DNA from: Nitrosopumilus sp.
GTDB lineage: Archaea; Thermoproteota; Nitrososphaeria; Nitrososphaerales; Nitrosopumilaceae
Length of the DNA: 64,000 nucleotides
NCBI GenBank assembly: GCA_029862745.1
Contig: JAOTWS010000001.1
Coordinates: forward strand, 186,001 to 250,000
Direction: 5' to 3'
In this document: piece by piece, positions 45,354 to 54,458 of the stretch
Layout of the letters: each line of letters opens with the position of its first letter
Position numbering within the stretch: position 1 is the stretch's first letter
Notes under the pieces: model-generated
What the model was told of the DNA's origin: nothing
Database searches by the model: none
What the model saw: only the letters and a program-made list of their open reading frames with translations
Position numbers and translations under genes: made by a program

Positions 45354-46739
45354 ATGAAACTTCAAGACACACTGTCAAATTTAGAGCAGACATTAGATAT
45401 TTCAAAAAAAGTGAAAATTTACCTTTGCGGAGTTACAGTATATGATGAATCACACATAGGACATGCAAGAACAATTATAGTTTTTGATGTTTTAAGAAAA
45501 TATCTTGAGAGTAAGGGAATAGAGATAGAATTTATTCAAAATTTTACGGACGTTGATGATAAAATAATTAATCGTGCAAATGCAGAGAAAACAACTGCAG
45601 ATAACATTAGTGCAAGATACATTGAAAATTATTTTACAGATTTTGATGGATTAAATGTAAAAAGAGCAACAAACTATCCCAAAGCAACAGAACACATAAA
45701 AGACATTATCAAATTTATTGAAAAATTAATTAAAAAAGAAATTGCATACACATCAAAAAATGGAGTGTATTTTGAAGTGTCCAAATTTCCGGAATATGGG
45801 AAACTATCTAAAAAGAAAATAGATGAACTTCAATCAGGGTCAAGAATAGAAATTGATGAAGCAAAAAGGAGTCCATTAGATTTTGCAGTATGGAAGTTTT
45901 CAGATATAGAGCCAGTATGGGATAGTCCATGGGGAAAAGGGAGACCAGGATGGCACATTGAATGCTCTGCAATGAGCATAAAATATCTTGGCCATAATTT
46001 TGACATACATGGCGGAGGGAGAGACCTAATCTTTCCGCATCACGAGAATGAAATTGCACAATCAGAATCATGTACAGGAAGTCAGTTTGCCAAAGTTTGG
46101 ATGCATATAGGAATGGTTACAATAAATGGTGAAAAAATGTCAAAATCCACAGGAAATGTGAAATCAGTTAAACAGATGTTAGAAAATTGGGGATCAAATG
46201 TAATTAGATTATTTTGCTTATCAGGACATTATTCTAAACCAATTGATTACTCTGAAGAATTGCTAAAAGAGAATCTTATAAAATGGAGACAAGTTGAAAC
46301 ATGTTATTACGAATTAATCCATGCAGATACCAAGAGTTATGAAAATATTAATGAGATTGTCAACAAAATAGGCAAGGAATTTGACAATGCATTAGAAGAT
46401 GATTTTAATTCACATCTTGCATTATCTGCATTCTTTCAATTAATCAAAGAAGGAAATAGATTGGCAGCTGAGGAAAAAATAAGCAGAAAAGATGCTGAAA
46501 ACATCAAAGCAGAAATGCAGAGGATGATGATGATTTTAGGGTTAGCCATTCCGAAAATAACTGAAAATGAAAAACAGGAAATTGACGAGATGGTTAGAAA
46601 TAGAGAAAGGTTAAGAAAAGAAAAAAAGTTTGAGGAGGCAGATAAAATAAGAGACAAGTTAAATGAAATCGGTGTAGAGATAATTGATCATAAAACAAGT
46701 ACAGTGTGGATGAAAAAAGAAAATATCAAAAAACAATAA
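45354..46739 (+). CDS. cysS: cysteinyl-tRNA synthetase
   Basis: Class I synthetase with the HIGH motif in VYDESHIGHART, zinc-ligand CSAMSIKYLG with HGGGRDLIFPHHENE, and the KMSKS loop EKMSKSTGN. Length 461 is typical. It follows nadE with a one-base gap. The C-terminal helical anticodon-binding region ends KTSTVWMKKENIKKQ. Confidence 0.96.
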   Translation: MKLQDTLSNLEQTLDISKKVKIYLCGVTVYDESHIGHARTIIVFDVLRKYLESKGIEIEFIQNFTDVDDKIINRANAEKTTADNISARYIENYFTDFDGLNVKRATNYPKATEHIKDIIKFIEKLIKKEIAYTSKNGVYFEVSKFPEYGKLSKKKIDELQSGSRIEIDEAKRSPLDFAVWKFSDIEPVWDSPWGKGRPGWHIECSAMSIKYLGHNFDIHGGGRDLIFPHHENEIAQSESCTGSQFAKVWMHIGMVTINGEKMSKSTGNVKSVKQMLENWGSNVIRLFCLSGHYSKPIDYSEELLKENLIKWRQVETCYYELIHADTKSYENINEIVNKIGKEFDNALEDDFNSHLALSAFFQLIKEGNRLAAEEKISRKDAENIKAEMQRMMMILGLAIPKITENEKQEIDEMVRNRERLRKEKKFEEADKIRDKLNEIGVEIIDHKTSTVWMKKENIKKQ

Positions 46740-46770
46740 ATTAAAAATCTTTTACAGTGATTGTTTTAAA

Positions 46771-46953
46771 ATGGATAAAAAAATTCAAATTAAAAAATTA
46801 ATAAACAGATATTCCTATACAGGTGTTCACATAAATAGAATATACTTGCTAAAGATTCTAGATCAAACAAGACAAGAAAAATATCCAGAAACATATTCAT
46901 ATAAAATAATTCAGCATAATACGCATGAGTCTAAAGTCATTAACATTTTTTAA
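46771..46953 (+). CDS. possible small protein, 60 aa
   Basis: A basic, Tyr-rich 60-residue frame (MDKKIQIKKLINRYSYTGVH) begins 31 bp after cysS. There is no known motif, and composition is AT-driven. It may be real, but the evidence is thin. Confidence 0.35.
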   Translation: MDKKIQIKKLINRYSYTGVHINRIYLLKILDQTRQEKYPETYSYKIIQHNTHESKVINIF

Positions 46954-47021
46954 TTAGTCCAGTCTAATTAGTTACATCTAATTTTCATCGCCTTTAATAG
47001 ATACAAGTAATAAAATTAATC

Positions 47022-47306
47022 ATGAATGCTTGGACTAGGTTTTGGAATTGGTATGAAAATAAGATATTAGGCAGTGTGATTCTCATTGCAATAATACAAT
47101 TCATTCAAGTCCCACATATGGTATGGAACGCAGACATTATGCTAGAAGCAGGGATTGTATCAAGAGTTCATCCAGTGATAGATTGGTTCTTGTATGGAGT
47201 AGACCTAATTGAAATTATTTCCATTATTAATGTTGGAATGATAATGTTTGCATTAATTAAGAAAAGAAGGATGAATAAAAAACAATCAAATATTATTGAA
47301 AAATAA
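47022..47306 (+). CDS. small membrane protein, 94 aa
   Basis: Two membrane segments at about residues 16-32 and 60-82, with aromatic-rich N-terminus MNAWTRFWNWYENKIL and a basic tail KKRRMNKKQSNIIEK. ATG at 47022. It converges with the MscS gene with only 2 bp between stops. Function unknown. Confidence 0.7.
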   Translation: MNAWTRFWNWYENKILGSVILIAIIQFIQVPHMVWNADIMLEAGIVSRVHPVIDWFLYGVDLIEIISIINVGMIMFALIKKRRMNKKQSNIIEK

Positions 47307-47308
47307 TT

Positions 47309-48133
47309 CTATTCCTTTGCTTGCCATATAACACGCTGTGGGAATGGGATTTCAATTCCAGCATCATCAAGAGCATTTTTAGCAACTTTAAGCAATTTTG
47401 GGCCTACTTGATCCCAATCATCTCTAGGATGCCACACCAGAATTTCTATATTTATACTAGAATCTGCAAGTTCCTTAATGCGAAACTCAGGTTTTGGTAG
47501 AGTCAAAACAAACTCCATTGATTTACGAATTTGTTTTTCAATTACAGATGTGGCCCCATCAATATCTTCTTTATAGGCTATTCCAACAATGGCCTCAGAT
47601 CTCCTAACAGGAGTAGAAGATAGTGAACGAATGTTTGATGTAAAAAATGATTCATTAGGAACACGGATGATGGTACCGTCAAATCTCCTAACACGCACAG
47701 AAAATGTGCTAATATCCAGCAATGTGCCAGTAACATCAGATCCTGGAATTTCAATTTTATCACCTTGTTTTACAGGTTTTTCTATCATCAAGAAAATGCC
47801 TGAAATTAAATTTGAGACAACAGATTGCGTTGCAAAACCAATTACAATTCCAAAGATTCCACCAGCTACAAGTAATCCTGAAAAATCAACACCGGTAGTT
47901 GATGTGAAAACTAAAAACGATAAAATAATTATTCCAAAATAAATTAGCTTACTAAAGTTTTTGGCAGTATCTTGAGGAAGTTTAGGAGCATAATATTTTG
48001 AAAATAAAAGGCGTACTGTTCTTGCAAGAATAATACCCACACCGACTATAATTCCACCAGTAAGCAGAGAAAGAGCAGTCAAACCTCCTGTGATTTCAAT
48101 CTCCGATAAACTTTGTAGAAATTCAAATACCAT
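47309..48133 (-). CDS. mscS: MscS family mechanosensitive channel
   Basis: A small-conductance mechanosensitive channel that releases solutes under hypo-osmotic stress. Three N-terminal membrane helices are followed by the pore-lining helix with glycines and alanines (LLVAGGIFGIVIGFATQSVV), the beta domain (KPVKQGDKIEIPGSDVTGTL) and the cytoplasmic alpha/beta vestibule ending in GIEIPFPQRVIW, a family hallmark. Length 274 is close to E. coli MscS (286). It overlaps the upstream DUF432 gene by 1 bp. Confidence 0.93.
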   Translation of the reverse strand: MVFEFLQSLSEIEITGGLTALSLLTGGIIVGVGIILARTVRLLFSKYYAPKLPQDTAKNFSKLIYFGIIILSFLVFTSTTGVDFSGLLVAGGIFGIVIGFATQSVVSNLISGIFLMIEKPVKQGDKIEIPGSDVTGTLLDISTFSVRVRRFDGTIIRVPNESFFTSNIRSLSSTPVRRSEAIVGIAYKEDIDGATSVIEKQIRKSMEFVLTLPKPEFRIKELADSSINIEILVWHPRDDWDQVGPKLLKVAKNALDDAGIEIPFPQRVIWQAKE

Positions 48134-48888
48134 CAGTCAACACCCATATCCATGTGTCTTATACTTTCAGATACCTCATACGCTGGAGATTTAGCCCAAT
48201 CAGTTTTAATTGGATTTGCATCTATATCAATAACTTCAAGAGTTAGTTTTTTCCTAAGTGTTGCAACCAATGAATCAATTATTGATTTAGAATTTTTATA
48301 ATACAAGGAATTACCAGTGATCGGAAAAACAATTTTAGAAATGGTAAAACCCTTATTCAATTGATTTTTGATGTCAATTTTTAAAACGGCATTGTAAAAA
48401 GGGATGGAATCTTCATACGATTCAACTATTTCAGAATTTGTGTATTTGCAAAGAGTTCCAGATTCCGGAGGACCATATAAACAAAATCTAGAGTTTATAG
48501 GATCACAAATAAACCAATCAAGAGAATCTTTATACCCTCCATGAACTAAAAACACCCCAATCTCTATTGGGCATCTAACATATACTGTGGCAGCCGAACC
48601 TTCAGATAGAAAAACAGGTGTTTCAAAATCCAGATAGACATGACTAGTTCTAGGAGCAGGATGGTTTAATGGGCGAATTGGGCATAATTCAAGTGTCAAG
48701 TCTGAAGATATGCTTGGAATTATTTTTTTGATTATTTTATTCTCAGCATCTTTTCGAATGTAAGAAAAAACATGCTTTCCTATTCTTTCAATCTTAATTT
48801 CAATATTAGGAAAAGTAAATTCAAAATTTTCACTAATTGTGTAAATCCCGTAATTAGATAATACAGATTCAGAATTTTTATCGCTCAA
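48133..48888 (-). CDS. DUF432 family protein
   Basis: A 251-residue archaeal protein of the DUF432 type. Typical features are the CPIRPLNHPAPRTSHVYLDF segment and the ...SEGSAATVYVRCPIEIGVFL strand pair. Its stop overlaps the MscS start by one base, and DUF432 genes are often beside MscS in archaea. No signal peptide or membrane segment. The function is unknown, but a link to the channel is a natural inference. Confidence 0.75.
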   Translation of the reverse strand: MSDKNSESVLSNYGIYTISENFEFTFPNIEIKIERIGKHVFSYIRKDAENKIIKKIIPSISSDLTLELCPIRPLNHPAPRTSHVYLDFETPVFLSEGSAATVYVRCPIEIGVFLVHGGYKDSLDWFICDPINSRFCLYGPPESGTLCKYTNSEIVESYEDSIPFYNAVLKIDIKNQLNKGFTISKIVFPITGNSLYYKNSKSIIDSLVATLRKKLTLEVIDIDANPIKTDWAKSPAYEVSESIRHMDMGVD

Positions 48889-48971
48889 CTAGGATTAACA
48901 TCAAATCCCAAGATTTAATTCCTCTCATTAAGAGTTGAACATGACCTGTGTTTTAATAAAAAAAGAATCTG

Positions 48972-50303
48972 CTATTCCAGTTCTAAAAGAATATTTGCAC
49001 TTCCAAAATCTTCGTTAATTCTAAAATAATATGTTTTTGAAGAATCATATTCAAATTTTGTTCCACCGTAACCAATATTTGGACCAAAAAGAATGTTGAA
49101 TTCTCTTGTGTCACCTGGATTCAGAACAATTTCTCCACTAGTAAAGTCCATTCCAGAATATTTGAATGCCTTTGAGCCATCCCATATATCATAACTGCAT
49201 ATAGAAGGACTTGTACAATGCATTGCAGTGATCTCAGAACTTGTGTTCTCAGCTAACATTCGAATGGATAATATAGCTTGTCCAGTTGGACTGATTACAA
49301 ATTCATTTCCTTCAGAGCCAATTCCAAACCAATAATAGGTAATTGGTCCAATTTCAAATCTTTCAGCATTTGCTTTATGCTTGTATAATGTAATTGCTTT
49401 TTTGATGGGTTTTTCACAATCAATTCTTTTGTAGCTTACTTTGATTTCAGAGCATTTTTCTAGTTCTGCTTCAAGTGCTGCCAATTCAGTATCAGTACTT
49501 TTTGGTGCTTCAGATGTCATTTGAGGGGTTTGAGAAGTTGCAGAAACTGAGATTAATCCAATTTTAATCATATGTTGGATACCATTTACAAATTCACCAT
49601 CAGTGATAGTTCCATCTGCCCACCAACCAGCATTAGTTTTTACCCAAGCTGGAACACCATCATCTGATGATTCAGAAGATACAGCTGTAGAAGGAACTAC
49701 AATGATGTCGTTTGTAATCAAAAATTCAATACCAGACAAGAATTCAGATTCAGAGATTGTTCCATCTGCCCACCAACCAGCATTAGTTTTTACCCAAGCT
49801 GGAACTTCATTTTGAGCAGAGGTCATATGGCGCATCATGGGATCAATACTGTTTAGAACATCATCCATGTTTTTTCCAGAAATTTTTACAACTGCCCCAG
49901 AAACAATTTCAGTGGTACCACCATGTGGTAAAGTAGAATCAACATATTTTGCATACAAAATATCACCAGGGGCGGATATTAGTCTATTTTTTGTTGGATC
50001 TCCAGAATCTGCAACATAAACACTACCTTTGAAAATCCCACTATACACACCTGTCTCCACAACTAGAATTTCCAAACCAGCAGGGGATGTATCAGACCAA
50101 ACAGTTATTGTAAATTTATCTGCAAAGTTTGGATATTCTTTTTTATTCATATCATTGTCTTTGACATAAATATCAGCAAAGGAGTTAATTGAAACAATCT
50201 CTTTATCCCAATAAATTATTCCAGTATTAGATGATTCTGCAAATACCATGGGTGTACCCATAAGAATTAATGAAAAAGCAATCACCATCCATTTATTCAT
50301 CAT
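48972..50303 (-). CDS. secreted surface protein with repeated WVKTNAGWW motifs
   Basis: An N-terminal signal peptide (WMVIAFSLILMGTPMVFAES) targets it outside. Residues 25-150 form a beta-rich domain (EIVSINSFADIYVKDNDMNK, SGIFKGSVYVADSGD). Two copies of PAWVKTNAGWWADGTI follow near residues 165 and 215, then a C-terminal beta domain with FGPNIGYGGTKFEYD. The repeat region is identical in DNA to that of the gene at 50418. Such repeats are common in secreted Nitrososphaerota proteins. Its promoter carries a CACTA box, so it may belong to the regulon described in Findings. Confidence 0.85.
   Translation of the reverse strand: MMNKWMVIAFSLILMGTPMVFAESSNTGIIYWDKEIVSINSFADIYVKDNDMNKKEYPNFADKFTITVWSDTSPAGLEILVVETGVYSGIFKGSVYVADSGDPTKNRLISAPGDILYAKYVDSTLPHGGTTEIVSGAVVKISGKNMDDVLNSIDPMMRHMTSAQNEVPAWVKTNAGWWADGTISESEFLSGIEFLITNDIIVVPSTAVSSESSDDGVPAWVKTNAGWWADGTITDGEFVNGIQHMIKIGLISVSATSQTPQMTSEAPKSTDTELAALEAELEKCSEIKVSYKRIDCEKPIKKAITLYKHKANAERFEIGPITYYWFGIGSEGNEFVISPTGQAILSIRMLAENTSSEITAMHCTSPSICSYDIWDGSKAFKYSGMDFTSGEIVLNPGDTREFNILFGPNIGYGGTKFEYDSSKTYYFRINEDFGSANILLELE
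49440..49808. repeat. 369-bp duplicated segment, copy 1
   Basis: Base for base identical to 50886-51254 in the same orientation. It covers the repeat region of the secreted protein gene. Inside it a 46-bp unit recurs at 49610 and 49760 (150 bp apart), encoding PAWVKTNAGWWADGTI. Total identity between two paralogues that differ on both sides indicates recent duplication or gene conversion. Confidence 0.95.
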
Positions 50304-50320
50304 GATGCTTTATCATTGCA

Positions 50321-50357
50321 AATATTTAAGGTCATAATTATTTTAGACTAGTGGCAA
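50321..50357 (-). promoter_or_regulatory. promoter with TTGCCACTA box, gene at 48972
   Basis: Reading the minus strand: TTGCCACTA (50357-50349), 10 bp, a weak second copy ATTATGACC (50338-50330), then CTTAAATATT (50330-50321) as TATA. The start codon at 50303 lies about 23 nt after the TATA centre, giving a leaderless transcript. One good box is present here, whereas sister promoters have two. Confidence 0.5.
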
Positions 50358-50417
50358 AAAACAATTATTTGAGATTAAGATGGATGTAAGTGTTTTTGTT
50401 AAAAATAAAAAAAGGGT

Positions 50418-51320
50418 TTATCCCAAATTTAATGGGATAGAAATGCTACCAAAAGATTCACTTCCTCTAAAGTAGTAATCTTTTTCAGGATCATATTCAA
50501 ATGTAGTTCCCCCGCCACCAATATTTGGTCCAAAGAACATATTGAACATTTCAGTTTCTCCAGGTTTTATTATAATCTGACCATTGGTGAAATCCATTCC
50601 TGAATATTTGAAATCCTCAACACCATTTGTGACATCATAGTTACATATAGCAGGTCCCGTACAAAACAGCGCCTCAGTTTGAGAACCAGTATTTTCAACT
50701 AAGATTCTGAGTCGGAGCATTGCTTGACCAGAGGATGTAATTTCAAAGCTGTTTCCTTCAGTTCCAAAACCAGGCCAATAGAAAGTAACAGGTCCAGCTT
50801 GATGAGGTTCTGAAAGCAGTTTGAAATTATATGCAGTGATTTCATGTTTTGCAGATCTTTCACAGTTGAGTCTATCATATGCTTTTTTGATTTCAGAGCA
50901 TTTTTCTAGTTCTGCTTCAAGTGCTGCCAATTCAGTATCAGTACTTTTTGGTGCTTCAGATGTCATTTGAGGGGTTTGAGAAGTTGCAGAAACTGAGATT
51001 AATCCAATTTTAATCATATGTTGGATACCATTTACAAATTCACCATCAGTGATAGTTCCATCTGCCCACCAACCAGCATTAGTTTTTACCCAAGCTGGAA
51101 CACCATCATCTGATGATTCAGAAGATACAGCTGTAGAAGGAACTACAATGATGTCGTTTGTAATCAAAAATTCAATACCAGACAAGAATTCAGATTCAGA
51201 GATTGTTCCATCTGCCCACCAACCAGCATTAGTTTTTACCCAAGCTGGAACTTCTGCATAAACAGATGCAGTAGAGGCCAATAGAAGTATTGCGGCAATT
51301 GCAGTTATTATGATTTTCAT
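50418..51320 (-). CDS. secreted surface protein, short paralogue of 48972
   Basis: Signal peptide ITAIAAILLLASTASVYAEV, then directly the two PAWVKTNAGWWADGTI repeats (residues 24 and 73), a charged linker and the C-terminal beta domain (FGPNIGGGGTTFEYDPEKDY). It lacks the N-terminal domain of the 443-residue neighbour. The shared 369-bp segment is identical, while the C-terminal domain has diverged, so a conversion event is likely. The promoter has two strong CACTA boxes. Confidence 0.85.
   Translation of the reverse strand: MKIIITAIAAILLLASTASVYAEVPAWVKTNAGWWADGTISESEFLSGIEFLITNDIIVVPSTAVSSESSDDGVPAWVKTNAGWWADGTITDGEFVNGIQHMIKIGLISVSATSQTPQMTSEAPKSTDTELAALEAELEKCSEIKKAYDRLNCERSAKHEITAYNFKLLSEPHQAGPVTFYWPGFGTEGNSFEITSSGQAMLRLRILVENTGSQTEALFCTGPAICNYDVTNGVEDFKYSGMDFTNGQIIIKPGETEMFNMFFGPNIGGGGTTFEYDPEKDYYFRGSESFGSISIPLNLG
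50886..51254. repeat. 369-bp duplicated segment, copy 2
   Basis: Identical to 49440-49808. See copy 1. Confidence 0.95.
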
Positions 51321-51340
51321 TGTTATATTTATTCAGAAAG

Positions 51341-51419
51341 GATATTTAAGATAGTGCTAAAATGAGTTCTAGTGCTAAAATGATAAAATCAAAATTAAAA
51401 TGACAAAATCTAGTGGTAA
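51341..51419 (-). promoter_or_regulatory. promoter with three CACTA boxes, gene at 50418
   Basis: On the minus strand TTAGCACTA occurs at 51378-51370 and again at 51360-51352, 18 bp apart. TTACCACTA lies further out at 51419-51411. A TATA-like CTTAAATATC follows at 51350-51341, with the start codon at 51320. The divergent DUF1722 gene (51471) has its own TATA (51441-51448), and the outermost box is the closer one to it. Confidence 0.6.
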
Positions 51420-51470
51420 TGTGAAATAGCGTTGTTTCTCTTTATATGGAAATGAAGAACAACTTGAAAG

Positions 51471-52016
51471 GTGAATGAGATTCAAAAATCCACAAGTGAA
51501 AAAATAAAAAAAATATCAGAAAGAGAGGTTAAAGAATTTGTGTTACAAAGATTTGAGGATGTAAAAAAAAGTAATAAAATAAAAGATTTGATTTCGTTTC
51601 AAGCAATGAACAAGTACATGGTGATGGCACATAATCAAAATGAGTTAAAGGTTTTAGGCAATATCGTAGCAAGCAACAAAAAAAATCCATTTTCAGAAAT
51701 ACTTGCCGAATATGAAAAACATCTAAAAGCGGCACTAAATAGCGAGCCTACAATAAAAAAACATAGTAATGTGATAATGCATATCTTTGGATTTTTTTCT
51801 AAAAACTTTAGTCAGTTAGAAAAAGAACAGTTTTTTAATTTGTTAAATCAATTTCAGGAAGAGCAGATCACTATAGGGAGTATTTTATCAGAGATAAATC
51901 CAATAATTTACAGATTCAACAACACATATCTTGCTAGCCAAACATATTTTCTTTTATATTCGGATCCAGATACGGGAAACATATTCCAATTTTTAAGAAA
52001 AGGTAATTCAGAATAA
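51471..52016 (+). CDS. DUF1722 (YbgA-like) protein
   Basis: The core reads DLISFQAMNKYMVMAHNQNE, then ILAEYEKHLKAAL, NVIMHIFGFFSKNFSQLEKE and TYLASQTYFL. These are the helical motifs of DUF1722, here without the DUF523 half found in bacterial YbgA-like fusions. In bacteria the domain is frequently next to photolyase and LitR/CarH genes, which matches the context here. Start is GTG at 51471, with TTTATATGG about 26 nt upstream. Molecular function unknown. Confidence 0.8.
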   Translation: MNEIQKSTSEKIKKISEREVKEFVLQRFEDVKKSNKIKDLISFQAMNKYMVMAHNQNELKVLGNIVASNKKNPFSEILAEYEKHLKAALNSEPTIKKHSNVIMHIFGFFSKNFSQLEKEQFFNLLNQFQEEQITIGSILSEINPIIYRFNNTYLASQTYFLLYSDPDTGNIFQFLRKGNSE

Positions 52017-52101
52017 GAGAATATTTGAGAGAAAATTTAGAATAAAGCAATAAAAATATTCAAATCAAAAATTAAATAGATTTTCGGATATATCATATAC
52101 T

Positions 52102-53259
52102 TTAAAAAAAATCAGAAAGTATTTTCTGCTGTATTAATTTTGAAATATTTCCATGTATGAGCCACTCAGTTTTACTTATACTAGTTCTATTTGATGCCAA
52201 AAGAATTGCATCATCAAAATTATCAGCAATGGCGGGATTTTGATTCATGACCTCACGAATGCCTTCACGGACTTGCCATACACCTACAGGAATCGCATAT
52301 TCAGGTCTGATTTCACGTAAAATAACGACTCCAGCCTGAATTTTCATTTTGGATAAATATTCTAATACACCCAATTTGGCTGCAAAATAGGCTCCAGCTA
52401 TTGCCGGAGAATGATCAATTCCACGTGCATCCTCAAAATCAGAGCCAAATCCCAAAACACTATCAGAATACCAAGCCTCAATCATTTCATACATCCATCT
52501 GTGCGGAAATAAAACAACAATGAAAATATTACCTAAATGCTCATAAAAAAAAACCCTGCAAGAATCAATTAAACCATAATCTAAAATCTCACTTACAAGA
52601 GATTTTGAAATAATATCATCAGTGGCAGTTATACTCCATTTAGTTGGAACAAGTTTTCTTTTTTTTCCCAACATACCAATACTAAAACATTTTTGAATTT
52701 TTGAAATTTCAATTCCAGAATCATACAAACTCAGAATTGCATCTTCTGCTTTCAAGTCTTTATCATAGAATATTTTTTCAATTGATTTATTAGAATTAGA
52801 ACTAAAGAACTTTGCAGATCTTATTTCTCCAATAGGACCAAAAGGGGCACTTTCACCATCAAGTAAAACATTAGATGATGTTGATTTTGAAAATATTATA
52901 TCAGTATCAGTAGGCTTAGAAGACATTGTTACCTCTTGAAGATCTTCTATATACCTACCATCTGTTTGATCAATTGAGATTTTTTGTATTCCACGAACTA
53001 AATTTAATCTAAAATTAACAATTTCTTCCAAAGATTTTCCTTTCCACTTTTCAGGACTATCAAACAGACTTGTGTCACCATGAATTGGAGGAAGCATTGG
53101 ACCAACAAAGACTTTTGGGTAGTTATGTGAACCCACGAAGACAGATGGCGGACTGGTTCCACTAATAGAATCAGAAGAAAATAAATTTCCATATTTTGAG
53201 AGAGTTTCATGCCACTTGGATAAAATTGCACGTCGAATATCTTGAGACTCAGAAGACAA
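52102..53259 (-). CDS. nreA: Nre family DNA repair protein (NreA-like)
   Basis: The family signature GTSPPSVFVGSHNYPKVFVG (residues 33-52), then PMLPPIHGDTS and FRLNLVRGIQ, identify an archaeal NreA. The C-terminus LIQQKILSDFF is a PCNA-interacting (PIP) peptide, as in haloarchaeal NreA/NreB, which act in DNA damage resistance. There is no N-terminal zinc finger, as in the A-type lineage. It is convergent with the DUF1722 gene and divergent from the cobalamin-binding gene. Confidence 0.88.
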   Translation of the reverse strand: MSSESQDIRRAILSKWHETLSKYGNLFSSDSISGTSPPSVFVGSHNYPKVFVGPMLPPIHGDTSLFDSPEKWKGKSLEEIVNFRLNLVRGIQKISIDQTDGRYIEDLQEVTMSSKPTDTDIIFSKSTSSNVLLDGESAPFGPIGEIRSAKFFSSNSNKSIEKIFYDKDLKAEDAILSLYDSGIEISKIQKCFSIGMLGKKRKLVPTKWSITATDDIISKSLVSEILDYGLIDSCRVFFYEHLGNIFIVVLFPHRWMYEMIEAWYSDSVLGFGSDFEDARGIDHSPAIAGAYFAAKLGVLEYLSKMKIQAGVVILREIRPEYAIPVGVWQVREGIREVMNQNPAIADNFDDAILLASNRTSISKTEWLIHGNISKLIQQKILSDFF

Positions 53260-53358
53260 CGTAAATTGTGCCTAAAATTACCCTATTAAGTTGCCTAATT
53301 AACAAAATTGACAGATTGTAAACGTATGATGTTTAAAGGATATTTGCAAATATAATAT

Positions 53359-54279
53359 ATGGTAGTTAAAAGAATTGTTTCTTTTCTGCCAAGTGCAACT
53401 GAGCTATTGTATGAATTTGGAGTACAAGATCTGTTATACGGGGTTACACATGAATGCAAATATCCACCAGATGCAAATTTAAAATTAAAAGTTATCAGTT
53501 CAGTGATTAAATCAGACAAACTATCAAGTCAAGAGATCGATATGATGACTTGCCAGTTACTAAAAGAAGGAACAGATATTTTCATTTTAGATGAAAAAAA
53601 TCTAAAAGATGCAAATCCAGATTTGATCATAACACAAGAAACTTGTGAAGTTTGCGCTGCATATACAAACCAAGTAAGTAAAGCGATAAAAATTCTTGAA
53701 AAAAAACCAACTCTGGTTTCAATGGATCCACATAACCTGTATGAAATTATTAACTCAGTTAAAGAATTAGGAAAAATATTAGAAAAAGAATCAAGAGCAA
53801 AAGAAATCATAGATTCGCTTGAGAAAAGAATTCAAAACATACAGAAAAAATCTACAGGTAAAAAGCCAAAAGTTCTTGCAATTGAATGGATTGATCCATT
53901 TTTTACTGCAGGTCATTGGATTCCAGAGATGATAGATATTGCAGGAGGAACTAACATGATCAGTAAAATTGGAGAGCGTTCCAGAAGATTAAGTTTTAAA
54001 GAGATTAACCAAGCTGATCCAGATATAATTATCATGATGCCATGTGGATTTGATATCAGACGTACAGTTTTTGAATACAATAAAATATTAAAAGAAAATG
54101 ATAATTGGAAATCGTTAAAAGCTGTTAAAAATAAACAGGTTTTTGGAGTTGATGCAAATTCATTTTTCAGCAAGCCAAGCATTAGAACGATAGACGGATT
54201 AGAGATATTAGCAAAAATAATTCAACCAGATACATTCCAGAATCTAAAAATAAAAGAAAATGCATATTTTGCAATATAA
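53359..54279 (+). CDS. BtuF-like cobalamin-binding protein, no signal peptide
   Basis: A class III solute-binding fold: RIVSFLPSATELLYEFGVQD near the start, TQETCEVCAAY in the middle, EWIDPFFTAGHWIPEMIDIA, and DPDIIIMMPCGFD. These are features of the BtuF-like 'cobalamin-binding protein' group. It has no signal peptide or lipobox, so it should be cytosolic and probably not part of a classic ABC importer. Its place beside a B12-dependent regulator hints at corrinoid handling. I see no CACTA box before it. Confidence 0.78.
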   Translation: MVVKRIVSFLPSATELLYEFGVQDLLYGVTHECKYPPDANLKLKVISSVIKSDKLSSQEIDMMTCQLLKEGTDIFILDEKNLKDANPDLIITQETCEVCAAYTNQVSKAIKILEKKPTLVSMDPHNLYEIINSVKELGKILEKESRAKEIIDSLEKRIQNIQKKSTGKKPKVLAIEWIDPFFTAGHWIPEMIDIAGGTNMISKIGERSRRLSFKEINQADPDIIIMMPCGFDIRRTVFEYNKILKENDNWKSLKAVKNKQVFGVDANSFFSKPSIRTIDGLEILAKIIQPDTFQNLKIKENAYFAI

Positions 54280-54318
54280 TTAACATGAACTAAAATAGAT
54301 CATAACACATACTAATAT

Positions 54319-54408
54319 ATGAAAAAATTAAATTTAATTCCTAGTGAGTTTATAAAAAATCTAGATATTGAAGAGTTATTAGAAATAAAAAAATATTGTT
54401 ATGTTTGA
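54319..54408 (+). other. possible small ORF, 29 codons
   Basis: ATG at 54319 to TGA at 54406-54408 reads KKLNLIPSEFIKNLDIEELL then EIKKYCYV. The composition is protein-like, and the end lies in a tandem repeat. It may be the truncated remnant of a gene disrupted by repeat expansion. Confidence 0.25.
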
Positions 54409-54458
54409 ATTAAAGATAAAAAAATATTGTTATGTTTGAATTAAAGATAAAAAAATAT
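54385..54458. repeat. 31-bp tandem repeat, 2.4 copies
   Basis: The unit starting ATAAAAAAATATTGTTATGT occurs at 54385-54415 and 54416-54446, and a partial third begins at 54447. It lies between the convergent btuF-like and SDR genes, where it could arise by replication slippage. It overlaps the SDR stop codon. Confidence 0.85.

Noticed and set aside
49610-49805. CRISPR-like or regulatory repeat in secreted gene
   Set aside because: The 46-bp units are in-frame protein repeats (PAWVKTNAGWWADGTI).
51441-51448. CACTA-box control of the DUF1722 gene
   Set aside because: Its own TATA box is not preceded by boxes in its direction; those present read towards the secreted-protein gene, so I do not count it as a boxed promoter.
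53260-53358. CACTA boxes between nreA and the BtuF-like gene
   Set aside because: I looked for them and found none, so these two genes are not placed in the regulon.
54385-54458. CRISPR-like repeat
   Set aside because: The units are directly adjacent with no spacers, and no cas genes are near.
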